DNA of 64,000 nucleotides from Chrysophaeum taylorii. Its lineage: Eukaryota > Sar > Pelagophyceae > Pelagomonadales > Pelagomonadaceae. This document shows, one piece after another, positions 39,362 to 47,956 of the stretch. A program made the translations under genes and the position numbers. The stretch is taken from contig JAQMWT010000232.1 of the NCBI GenBank assembly GCA_029834535.1, positions 22,014-86,013 of the forward strand. The letters are read 5' to 3'. Within the stretch, counting starts at the first letter, position 1, and each line of letters starts with the position of its first letter. Under the pieces are notes generated by a model, which was given only the letters and a program-made list of their open reading frames with translations, ran no database searches and was not told where the DNA came from.

Positions 39362-39901
39362 TCAGTGATCCTCCTCCCGAGGATGACGCGGACTAGGCTC
39401 GGCCTCCCGAGTGGGGTCGTCGTCGTTCGCGGCGAGCGCTCGTGCCGCGGCCTTTTTTTCAGTTTTGTACGCAGTCGTGATGTACTCGACGAGCTCATCT
39501 GCAGTAAAGAAATCGTCGCCCTGTTTACTGATGATCTCGGCGAGGCGATTGGCGTGCTCTTCGGTCAACGTCATACCAACGCGGTCGAGGTGCGCGTGCA
39601 ACTCCTTTGACGTAACGAAGACATTCTTTCGATTCGTGCCTCGCATCGTGTTGAATGATCTTCTTGCTTGGCCCTCGGTCGTCAAGCTCTTTTCCATCGC
39701 GATGGCCTTCGACACGAGGGTCTCGGATGCCACCATTTTATGCCCCGCGAAGCTCGTTTCGAACCCAACCAACCGCATGACGTGCGACGCAGTCTTTCGA
39801 TCGAGAAGCCCGTCGTGGTCCGTGTCGAAGTACCTGAAAACGTTCCGGTAGTGCTCGACAGCGTCACCGAGAGATTTGGCGGCATCGACCGAGCCATGCA
39901 T
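39362..39901 (-). CDS. EF-hand calcium-binding protein
   Basis: A 179-residue protein. One canonical EF-hand at about residues 21-45 (FRYFDTDHDGLLDRKTASHVMRL) has the expected D-x-D-x-D-G and acidic/hydrophobic frame. A second, degenerate one occurs near 125-140 (GDDFFTADELVEYI). The arrangement resembles centrin/calmodulin-like proteins, with a charged Ala/Lys-rich C-terminus (EKKAAARALAANDDD). Ca2+-sensor role inferred; partner unknown. ATT and CTA microsatellites lie in the region upstream of its start (about 39990-40040). Confidence 0.7.
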   Translation of the reverse strand: MHGSVDAAKSLGDAVEHYRNVFRYFDTDHDGLLDRKTASHVMRLVGFETSFAGHKMVASETLVSKAIAMEKSLTTEGQARRSFNTMRGTNRKNVFVTSKELHAHLDRVGMTLTEEHANRLAEIISKQGDDFFTADELVEYITTAYKTEKKAAARALAANDDDPTREAEPSPRHPREEDH

Positions 39902-40166
39902 GGGAGGCCAACCGAACCGCTGGGGTTCCGTTGTTTAACGGTCAGACTTTTGAATGTCAGGAGGATTCCTTCGCCAGGATACTAGGATATTATTTTTATT
40001 ATTATTATGGTATACCACTACTACTACTACTACTACTATGGTGAGGAGAATGTATGTATCCATGATTGAAAGTTAGCGCTCATCGCCTCGTGGCGCTGTC
40101 TTTCTTCAAAAGATCGTGGGAACATGGTGCGTCTGGCGATGGGTGGATGACCGCGTGACGGTGCAG

Positions 40167-41610
40167 CAGGGTGCCGGCGCGAGCGCTCAGGAGGAGTGCA
40201 AATCGCACTACTCGGAACATGCCAAATACAAGAGCATCGCTGATGCCAAGGAGAAGCTCGGTGAGCATAGGATCTGAATCATGAATAATGTGATGCCCAA
40301 CGCGTCGTCGTCTCACAGGCGCCGATACGGTTGATGCGTACGTGAAGAGGCATCGTTATAACGAGTTGTTGGAGAGCCCCGCGGACGCCAAGTACAAGAT
40401 GGCCGTCGTCGAGTTCAACGTGCCGGGAGTAAAGAACGGCGGCACCGACAAGGGACCGAACGGGCACCGTATAGACTCGATCCCGATCGCCAACGGCGTC
40501 ATCAAGGCTGGGGGAGGGTGCAAGATCATCAAGTATTTCCACGACAAGCACGAGGAGTTCGCGGCCGAGGTCGAGCAGTACGACGCTCTCATCGTTCGCA
40601 TCAACCCGGGCCAGCTCAGCCAGGGCACGAGCGAGGGGACGCAGAAACGGTTCGACGACCTCATGAACTCGATGATTGCCAAGGGCAAGGCCGTGTGGTC
40701 GTCGCCCGGTGTCCAGACCAACATGGGCGCCAAGGACGCGCTCTGCAAGATCGCGAGCATGAAGTGCGGTCTCGTCGACACGTTTGCCTACTACGACGCC
40801 GAGACGCTCGAAAAGAAGTTCAAGCAGACCATGGCTTTCCAACCGCGCGTCATCAAGCAGAACCGCGGTTCGGCGGGCGAGGGCATCTGGCTGTGCTGGC
40901 TCGAGGGCAAGGAGTACTGCAAGAAGTTTGGCGACGCGTCGCTCGAGGACTCGGACAAGCTCAAGCTCATGGAGATGAACGACAACCACGTCGAGTACCA
41001 CACCGTCAAGGAGTTTCTCATATTCTGCGAGCACGGGCCCGACGCCCCCGGCGCGGGGACGTGGACGTCCACCTTTCCGGGCAAATACCTCGAGGGCGGC
41101 AAGGAAGCGGGCGGTCAACTCGTCGACCAGCGCTTGCTCCCGCGCATATCCGAGGGAGAGGTCCGCGTCCTCATGTCGGGGGATACGTGCCAGATGATCA
41201 TCCACAAGAAGCCCGAGGGGGGTCTCTCGGCGGTCGGGGGAAACTCGGCCTACACGTACTACGATCCCACCGACCCAAAGTACGCCGACCTCCTCGCCAA
41301 GCTCCTCGGCGACATCGAGAACGGCCTCATGGAGGCGCTCGACCTCAAGGGCGAGCCTCTCCCGCTCCTCTGGACGTGCGACTACATTCCCAAAGACCCC
41401 GAGGATCCCGCCGCGGCTACGGTCGACACCGAGTATGTCGTGGGCGAGTTCAACTGCTCGTGCGTCGGCGTCTCCAAGTTCCAGGCCGTGTGCGGCGGTG
41501 ACAAGACGCTCGCGGACGTCAGCGACGAGGACTACTTTGATGCCTGCAAGCTCACAGACTTGATGGGCGCCCAAGCGATCAAGATGCTCGACAAGCTTCG
41601 CGGCGCGTGA
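40167..41610 (+). CDS. Conserved protein with ATP-grasp-like features (DUF6815-like), at least two exons
   Basis: Exon 2 (40319-41610) joins an upstream coding segment ending at 40260 through a 58-nt intron (40261-40318, GTGAGC...CACAG); the junction restores the frame (KEKL-G-ADTVDAYVKRHRY). The upstream segment (CKSHYSEHAKYKSIADAKEK) is open back to 40077 but has no ATG, so the first exon or start is further upstream and unresolved; 40167 follows a possible acceptor. The roughly 450-residue protein has VIKQNRGSAGEGIWL and VRVLMSGDTCQMIIHKKP, resembling ATP-grasp nucleotide-binding segments, and a FNCSCVGVSKFQ end. I relate it to a conserved family of unknown function; substrate unknown. Confidence 0.7.
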
Positions 41611-41983
41611 AGCGAGAGAGGAGCTTTTTTGTATTTTTAAGCGCCCGACTCCTACTAGCTCAAAGAACCACAAGTCGACCGACCGGACGAACGGGCTCTT
41701 CTATCGTCGCACCCTTTCCTCTCTCTTTTGAACCTCGAGATGATACCTACCTACCTACCTACCTACCACCCGTGTTGCTTATCTATGATGCTCTCGCCCA
41801 CCTCGGCGGCGGTGGTGCCCAAGTAGAAGAAGAAGAAGCAGCAGCAGAAGTATCTCGCTTAGACCGCGCCGACGGCCTCTTGCACTGCTGCTGCTCCGCC
41901 CACCCGTAGCAGCGTCCCTCTTCCAGTTGACAATAAATAACAATATCGCTCTCGACAAATATATAAAAACTCGTCGTCCGTCC
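41611..41983. other. Intergenic with simple repeats
   Basis: Convergent 3' ends. CCTA units occur at about 41743-41767 and AGA/AGC triplets near 41826-41850. No gene seen. Confidence 0.6.
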
Positions 41984-43039
41984 TCAAGTTTCCTCCTCCT
42001 TCGCTAGCCAGGATAAGGCGAGGTCGGCGAGGTGGAGGCCGCGGGCCAGGACGCTCGCCTTCCAAGCGGCGTCGTCCTCGGGGTAGAAGACCTGCTTGAG
42101 GCGCTTGCGTATGGGATGGTCGGGCGGCGGCCAGGGGAGAGCGTCGGCCTCGCAGCGGCGACGGAGGGCGAGCTCGTCGCGGAGGGCTCTGAACACGGCG
42201 AGCGGAGGCTCGGTCCCAAACTCCTGGATCATGCGCGCCACCTGTTGTATCGTGTCCGGGAGCGCGGCGTCCACAAAGGCGCCCGGGATTCGATAGCCCG
42301 TAGGTCCATCAGGGTCCTCGAGGCGGTCGCGCGTCTCCGGGTCCAAGACCTCGGAGACGATCGAGGCGTCGGCGGCAAATATCACGTCTACGGCCCTTCG
42401 ACCGAGTCCCGTGTGAACGTCGACGTGCGCCGCTTTCTCAATACCCCCAGTAATCGTGCGCAGGAAGGCGTCCACCGCAACCAGGGGGGGCTCCCGGCGT
42501 TCGCCGACGTAAAACAATCCCCCCGGGTGAACGCGCTGGCCGCCGGCGATGGCGCGCTTCAACGGATCGAACCCGTGTCGCAGCACGAGCCACGCCGCCA
42601 ACGCGTAGAACTTGAGGGGTCCGTCGGGGCGGGGGGGGTTCAGGAAGGGGGCCGCGATTTCGTAGAGGGGGGCCTCGCCCTCGAAGACTTCCGCGGCAGA
42701 GTTCCGGTTGAGGTCGACGTTGTTCGACGTCCATCGACGAAAGTTTCGCATTCCGTGCGCGTTCACGCCGTGGAGGAGCACCACGGTCACGCCCGACGGC
42801 ACCCGCGCTTGCCGCAGCCACGCGATCTGGATCGCCGACCCTGCGAACCCCTCGACGCCATGGATGCCCGACGAGTGCAACAGCAGCCGATTTCCCCGCC
42901 CAACGATAGCCACGTCGATCTCTTCGGATTCGTAGGGGATCACCTGCGTCGCAGCCCCGGCCTTCCCGGCGGCATCGCGAAACTTCTGCCGCGCCTCTTC
43001 CCACGTCGACGAGAAGAAGAAGGCGGACTCCTCCTGCAT
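41984..43039 (-). CDS. M14-like peptidase of the DUF2817 family
   Basis: 351 residues from an ATG at 43039. Zinc-carboxypeptidase-like motifs are visible: SSGIHGVEGFAGS (H and E ligands), LLHGVNAHGMRNFRRW, NNVDLNRN and VDVHTGLG (third ligand His). These match the DUF2817 branch of the M14 metallopeptidase fold; substrate specificity is unknown. An in-frame extension to 43129 lies in microsatellite sequence of the adjacent repeat element and was rejected. The element's terminal repeat begins 2 bp beyond the ATG, so the insertion directly abuts the coding start. Confidence 0.82.
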   Translation of the reverse strand: MQEESAFFFSSTWEEARQKFRDAAGKAGAATQVIPYESEEIDVAIVGRGNRLLLHSSGIHGVEGFAGSAIQIAWLRQARVPSGVTVVLLHGVNAHGMRNFRRWTSNNVDLNRNSAAEVFEGEAPLYEIAAPFLNPPRPDGPLKFYALAAWLVLRHGFDPLKRAIAGGQRVHPGGLFYVGERREPPLVAVDAFLRTITGGIEKAAHVDVHTGLGRRAVDVIFAADASIVSEVLDPETRDRLEDPDGPTGYRIPGAFVDAALPDTIQQVARMIQEFGTEPPLAVFRALRDELALRRRCEADALPWPPPDHPIRKRLKQVFYPEDDAAWKASVLARGLHLADLALSWLAKEEET

Positions 43040-43041
43040 CT

Positions 43042-44178
43042 TCCTAACTACTAATCGACAGATGTTTGTTTGTTTGTCTGTTTGTTTGTCTGTCTTTAAA
43101 TGTCGACAAGTGCAGGCCAGTAAGTTCACCTACTCCCAATCTCTAACCCCAGTAAATTCGGCGTAAACCCAATCTCTTTAGACTAAGTTCAGGGTCGGCG
43201 TAAACCCACACCCACTCACCCCACTCTCCTTTGACCTCGTCGCTCTCACCCCCGCCAATCTAAGCTGCTTCGAACCGCACACGCCGCTAAGCTTTGAGTT
43301 GACTCTAAAAGCCCCAGTAAGTTCGCACTTGGTCTCAGTAAGTTCACCTGGTCACTCAGTTCATCACCTAATCCCAATCTCTAACCCCAGTAAGTTCACC
43401 TAATCCCAATCTCTAACCCCAGTAAGTTCACCTGGTTCCAGTAAGTTCACCTGGTCCCAGTAAGTTCACCTACAGTGCGCGTGTAGACGCCGGGAGGGGG
43501 CTTATCGGTATTGCGCAGCACGTGTGGGGTAGGGTGGAGTCGTCGACTCAGAAGAGGATATCTCGGGGTTGCCGATTGACAGAGAGCCACGTAGAGCTGG
43601 ACGTGGCAGAAGACGGGCTTCGCCAAGAGGACGCCGACCTCGCGGGGCGTCTGGCCCTGGCTCTTGGTGATCGTTTGGCGTCGGCGGGCCTTACGGGATA
43701 CAGGTTGGAGGAGCCTCGGTGACAACGACACGATCGATCATGTATCTGGTACCGTTGCAGTGGCCGTGCGACGGGTCGAGGTTGCGAAGACATTAAGCTC
43801 GCGATCAAAGTCAGCATGCCGTTGGTTGTCGGGGAGTTCGACTCTTGAGAGCGAGGCGTCGTCTTCCGACCCAACCTAGTCGGCCGAAAAGAACTCCGAC
43901 GCCTCGTCTCCGGGAAAAAAAGGCCGAGGTCATGCGCGCGTTGTCAGCATCGACAACATCGTTTCGACGGGGCGTGAGAATGGCGCGCTGAAAGAGCCGC
44001 CGCGGGTCGTGGAAATAGTCTGCGAGGTCGCCGTAGACGGCTTGGAGGATCACTGTCTGGCTCTCGCGCCTATCGGACCCTACCTGATCCTTACTCTCGC
44101 GCCTACCTGATCCTTACCCTAAATCGAGGGACAGACAGACAGACAGACAGACAAACATCTGTCGATTAGTAGTTAGGA
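43042..44178 (-). mobile_element. TIR-bounded element carrying a Pif1/Helitron-type helicase C-terminal relic, copy A
   Basis: Both ends carry the inverted sequence TCCTAACTACTAATCGACAG followed by ATGTTTGT (28 bp; 43042-43069 and 44151-44178) and then TTTG/TCTG microsatellite. CT occurs outside both ends. The interior, read on the minus strand, contains helicase motifs typical of Helitron Rep/helicases: AILTPRRNDVVDADNARM, then RNLDPSHGHCNGTRYMIDRV, then INKSQ/TKSQGQT...FCHVQLYVALC. Frame changes show it is a relic. The 3' side is filled with GGTGAACTTACTGGG-type repeats. Confidence 0.7.
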
Positions 44179-45236
44179 CTGCTAAGAGGGGGGGGTGTGT
44201 GTGGGGAGCATGAAGGATGTGGGTGGGTTTGTGGGGTATGTTTGTCTGTCCATCGATTTAGGGTAAGGATCAGGTAGGCGCGAGAGTAAGGATCAGGTAG
44301 GCGCGAGAGCCAGACAGTGATCCACCAAGCCGTCTACGGCGACCTCGCAGACTATTTCCACGACCCGCGGCGGCTCTTTCAGCGCGCCATTCTCACGCCC
44401 CGTCGAAACGATGTTGTCGATGCTGACAACGCGCGCATGACCGCGGCCTTTTTTTCCCGGAGACGAGGCGTCGGAGTTCTTTTCGGCCGGCTAGGTTGGG
44501 TCGGAAGACGACGCCTCGCTCTTTACAGTAGAGTTTTCAACTCCCTGACAACCAACGGCATGCTGACTTTGATCGCGAGCTTAATGTCTTCGCAACCTCG
44601 ACCCGTCGCACGGCCACTGCAACGGTACCAGATACATGATCGATCGTGTCGTTGTCACCGAGGCTCCTCCAACCTGTATCGCTTAAGGCCCGCCTACGCC
44701 AAACGATCAACAAGAGCCAGGGCCAGACGCCCCGCGAGGTCGGCGTCCTCTTGCCCACAAGCCCGTCTTCTGCCACGTCCAGCTCTACGTGGCTCTCTGT
44801 CGATCGGCAACCCCGAGGATATCCTCTTCCGAGTCGACGACTCCACCCTACCCCAAACGTGCTGCGCAATACCGATAAGCCCCCTCCCGGCGTCTACGCG
44901 CGCACTGTAGGTGAACTTACTGGGACCAGGTGAACTTACTGGGGTTTGAGATTGGGACTAGGTGAGCTGAGTGACCAGGTGAACTTACTGGGACCAGGTG
45001 AACATACTGGGGCTTTTAGAGTAAAGGGTTTTTAGTGTAAACTTAAAGGTTGGCGGCGCGTGCGGATCAAAGCAGCTTAGATTGGCGGAGGCGAGAGCGA
45101 CGAGCTCAAAGGAGTTGGTGTGAGCTAGGTGAACTTACTGACCAGGTGAACTTATATGAAACTTACTGGGACCAGACCTGAACTTACTGGGGTTAGAGAT
45201 TGGGACTAGGTGAACTTACTGGCCTGCACTTGTCAT
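44179..45236 (+). mobile_element. Helicase-relic element, copy B, inverted against copy A
   Basis: The same sequence family as copy A in the opposite orientation, giving a roughly 2.2-kb imperfect palindrome centred near 44.18 kb. It begins CTGCTAAGAGGGGG, has lost its outer 5' terminal repeat, contains the helicase motifs at about 44594-44790 and ends GGCCTGCACTTGTC. Three of four blocks of GGTGAACTTACTGGG repeats are retained. It ends 11 bp from the 3' end of the EDRF1-like gene. Confidence 0.7.
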
Positions 45237-45246
45237 CTCTAAGACC

Positions 45247-47937
45247 CTAGGACGAAACACAGGAATGCTGCAAGAGAGGGGCGAGGGCGAGGCGGCAGCG
45301 GTCGAGGGCCGTTGGGAGGTCGTCCGCGGCGAGGGCTGCGCGGTAGGCGGCCTTGCAGGCGTCGGTGATAAAGTGCGGGGCGTCCTGCTTGAGGACGTGG
45401 GCGAGAAGGGCCTTGGCCTGGGAGGCGAGGCGGGGCCTGAGGGCGTCGAGGGCGGGGGCGTCGGGGTCGAGGGCGGCGACGGCGGGGCGGGGCTCGAGGA
45501 GCTCGAGGAAGGAGGCGAGGGCGTCGTCGTGGAGGTCGGAGAGCTCGACGGCGCAGAAGACGCGAGGGGCCGCGGAGCCGAGCGCGTCGAAGAGTCGTTT
45601 GGCGGCGTCGAGGTGGACGCGGGCTCGCTTTCCGCCGACCGAGGCCAAATAGGAGCCGATCTGAAAGTGGGCGCTCGCGGCGCCGGGACCGTCGGGCGAA
45701 ACGGCTTGGAAGACGCGCAGGGCTTCCTCCAAGGGTTCGAGGACCTTTTTCGAATGATAGGTTCCGCGGCGGCGACGGGCGAGGCCGAGGACGAGGTAAG
45801 TGTTGGCCGTCTCGAGGTGGACGCTGTCCCAGACAAAACAATCTGCTGGTGATTCGAGGCCGCCGCTTCGCACGGGGCCGAGGGCGTCGCGGGCGGCAGA
45901 GCAGTGGCGGAGGGCTTCGGCGAGCGCGGTCTCGTCGTCCGGGGCTCGTCGCCTTTCGGCGAGGGCGAGGTTGAGCCGGACGCGCGCCTCGTTCTCGCCG
46001 CAGCCCCGGAGCCTGCAGAGAGCGGCATAGAACCACGGGATCGCGGACGCGGGCGAATCGACGGCTCGCTGTCCGACGTCGTTGCACGCGTCGCCCAGCC
46101 GCTCGCTCGCCGCTTTGGCTCGAGGCGAGTCCGCGCCGTGAGCTTTCGCCGATAAGGCGTGGCACTTGGCGAGCGCGGCCACGCGGGAGTACCCGAGTAG
46201 AGATTCGTTACCTCTCACACCAGCGGCATCTTCTTCTTCTTCTTCTTCTTCTTTGGATAAGAAAGAGTCGGTCGCGAGCCGATCGCGGCGAGTAGGGGGG
46301 TCGCAGGTCGCGATCAGAGTTCGAATCAACGACGACGGCGCGTCGTCGGCACCCAGCTCGCGCACGAAGGCGACCGCGTCCGAGGCGTGCGCGCCCCGGT
46401 CGGACCACGCGTACCTGTCGGCGGCGACGCCCGTCGCGAATGCTGCAGCCAGGCGCCACACGGTTGCCGCTCGCCCGCGGTCGTCCTCGATTCTAGAGAG
46501 CGCGTCGCGGGCTTTGCGGAGGTCGTGCATGAGGGACGAGGCGTTGCGGGCCTCGAGATGGCGGGCCGCGAGGGCCAGGGAGGCGTCGGCAAGCCCGATG
46601 GCGACCTCGGTCCCGAGCTCGGGCAGCTCTTCGGGCGCGAGGTCGAGCGCCAACTCGAAGTGTTTGCGCGCGAGCTCGAGGTCGGCGTTCAAGTAGCTTC
46701 GCGCCAAATTTTCCTCGATCGTGCAGCGCATCGCGTAGTGAGGGCGGCCGTCGAGGTCGTCGATCTCGGCGAGGAGTTCGAGCGCCGTTTCCAACAACAA
46801 TCTCTGACGCCGTCTCAGCGCCCTGCCGGTCGCCGCGTCGCGACCGACGAGGTGCGCGGCTATTCGTCGCGCGAACCGCACGCTCAAAGTCGCTAACAGC
46901 CACTTCCACCGGCGTTTCGAGGGATCGCTGAGTGCCGTCACGTCGAACAGCTTGACCTCGGCGGGGGCGGCGTCGTCTCGCCGCAGCACGTAGGTCGCGC
47001 CGTCCGTGCGACACCGCTCGGCCACGAACCTCAGGAGCGCGGCCGCGTGCAGCTCGACGCTCCGCGGGCTAAAAAGTGGCGCGTCGCCGTCGTCGAGGGC
47101 GCTCGTCGGGATCGCGCTGGTCGCGACGAGTCTCCCCCCCGCCACGACGCCGCGCCGCTCCAAACAAAGCGCGAGCTGCGGCGCGCCGGCCAACACGTTC
47201 TCCAGGTAATAGTCGAGGACGGCCAGCCTCCTCGTCTCGACGTCGTACGAGGCCGCGTCCGCGGGCGCGAGCCGCAAGGTCGCGCCGCCGCCATCCCTCA
47301 GCATTCTGACGTCGCTCCCCGACACCAGTCGAAGCTCCTGGAGTTGCCATTCGATAACCCTCGCGTATTCCTGCGGCGGCGACCGCAGCGCGAAGCCCTC
47401 GGGCGGCGCGAGCGTCGAGCTCACGATTTCCGCGAGTTCGTCTGCCGGGTCTTCGAACAATACCTCTTCTTGTCGCTTCGCCTCGGCCACGCCCCACTCC
47501 TCGTCCGACCGATCTTCTGCTTTCAGGCAGAACCCGGGCAGAAACAACCGCTCGACGTCACCTTTTCCGCTCCTGCCGAACTCCGTCTCCAGCTGCGAGA
47601 GACGAGCGACGTCCTCCGCGACCAGCAGCGAGTTCAAGGGCCGCCGCGACGCGGGCCACAGCCGCGGTCGCTCGCCCCCCTGGTCGTCCCCACCGTCCAC
47701 CACCAAGGTCCCCCCTACCCTATGAATCGCTACGGTCGTGCTTTCGCGGCAAATCGGCAGCGATATCAACTTCTTGAACGCCTCCGCGTCCCCGATAAAG
47801 TCGGGCGCCGTCGACGGTTCGGGGGGCAGCTCGCGCTCTTCCGCCACCAGCCGCCACGACCACACACCGCACCCCTCGCCGCTTCTCCCGCCGACCAGCA
47901 TCGACCGAACAACCGACTCATCGGCCGACCAACACAT
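45247..47937 (-). CDS. EDRF1: EDRF1-like protein with TPR-type helical repeats
   Basis: An 896-residue single-exon protein. The middle section LDYYLENVLAGAPQLALCLE, then FSPRSVELHAAALLRFVAERC and WKWLLATLSVRFARRIAAHL, matches the core of EDRF1 (erythroid differentiation-related factor 1), a conserved eukaryotic protein of uncertain general function. The C-terminal half has helical repeats of TPR type (HYAMRCTIEENLARSYLNAD, LELARKHFELALDL). A GAA repeat encodes a poly-Glu run near 46230-46255. The role is probably as a scaffold; the name reflects homology only. Confidence 0.72.
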   Translation of the reverse strand: MCWSADESVVRSMLVGGRSGEGCGVWSWRLVAEERELPPEPSTAPDFIGDAEAFKKLISLPICRESTTVAIHRVGGTLVVDGGDDQGGERPRLWPASRRPLNSLLVAEDVARLSQLETEFGRSGKGDVERLFLPGFCLKAEDRSDEEWGVAEAKRQEEVLFEDPADELAEIVSSTLAPPEGFALRSPPQEYARVIEWQLQELRLVSGSDVRMLRDGGGATLRLAPADAASYDVETRRLAVLDYYLENVLAGAPQLALCLERRGVVAGGRLVATSAIPTSALDDGDAPLFSPRSVELHAAALLRFVAERCRTDGATYVLRRDDAAPAEVKLFDVTALSDPSKRRWKWLLATLSVRFARRIAAHLVGRDAATGRALRRRQRLLLETALELLAEIDDLDGRPHYAMRCTIEENLARSYLNADLELARKHFELALDLAPEELPELGTEVAIGLADASLALAARHLEARNASSLMHDLRKARDALSRIEDDRGRAATVWRLAAAFATGVAADRYAWSDRGAHASDAVAFVRELGADDAPSSLIRTLIATCDPPTRRDRLATDSFLSKEEEEEEEDAAGVRGNESLLGYSRVAALAKCHALSAKAHGADSPRAKAASERLGDACNDVGQRAVDSPASAIPWFYAALCRLRGCGENEARVRLNLALAERRRAPDDETALAEALRHCSAARDALGPVRSGGLESPADCFVWDSVHLETANTYLVLGLARRRRGTYHSKKVLEPLEEALRVFQAVSPDGPGAASAHFQIGSYLASVGGKRARVHLDAAKRLFDALGSAAPRVFCAVELSDLHDDALASFLELLEPRPAVAALDPDAPALDALRPRLASQAKALLAHVLKQDAPHFITDACKAAYRAALAADDLPTALDRCRLALAPLLQHSCVSS

Positions 47938-47956
47938 AAATAATGCTTACCCTTCA

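Noticed and set aside
40279-41673. 464-codon minus-strand open frame
   Set aside because: Antisense shadow of the ATP-grasp-like gene; the plus strand has conserved motifs and a consistent intron.
43300-45220. Regularly recurring GGTGAACTTACTGGG, considered as a CRISPR array
   Set aside because: Spacing is irregular, spacers are themselves repeated, and the host is eukaryotic. It belongs to the helicase elements.
45216-46165. Overlapping minus-strand frames rich in Arg/Ser/Pro at the end of the EDRF1-like gene
   Set aside because: They are alternative phases of the same gene; only the 896-codon frame keeps the EDRF1-like core.
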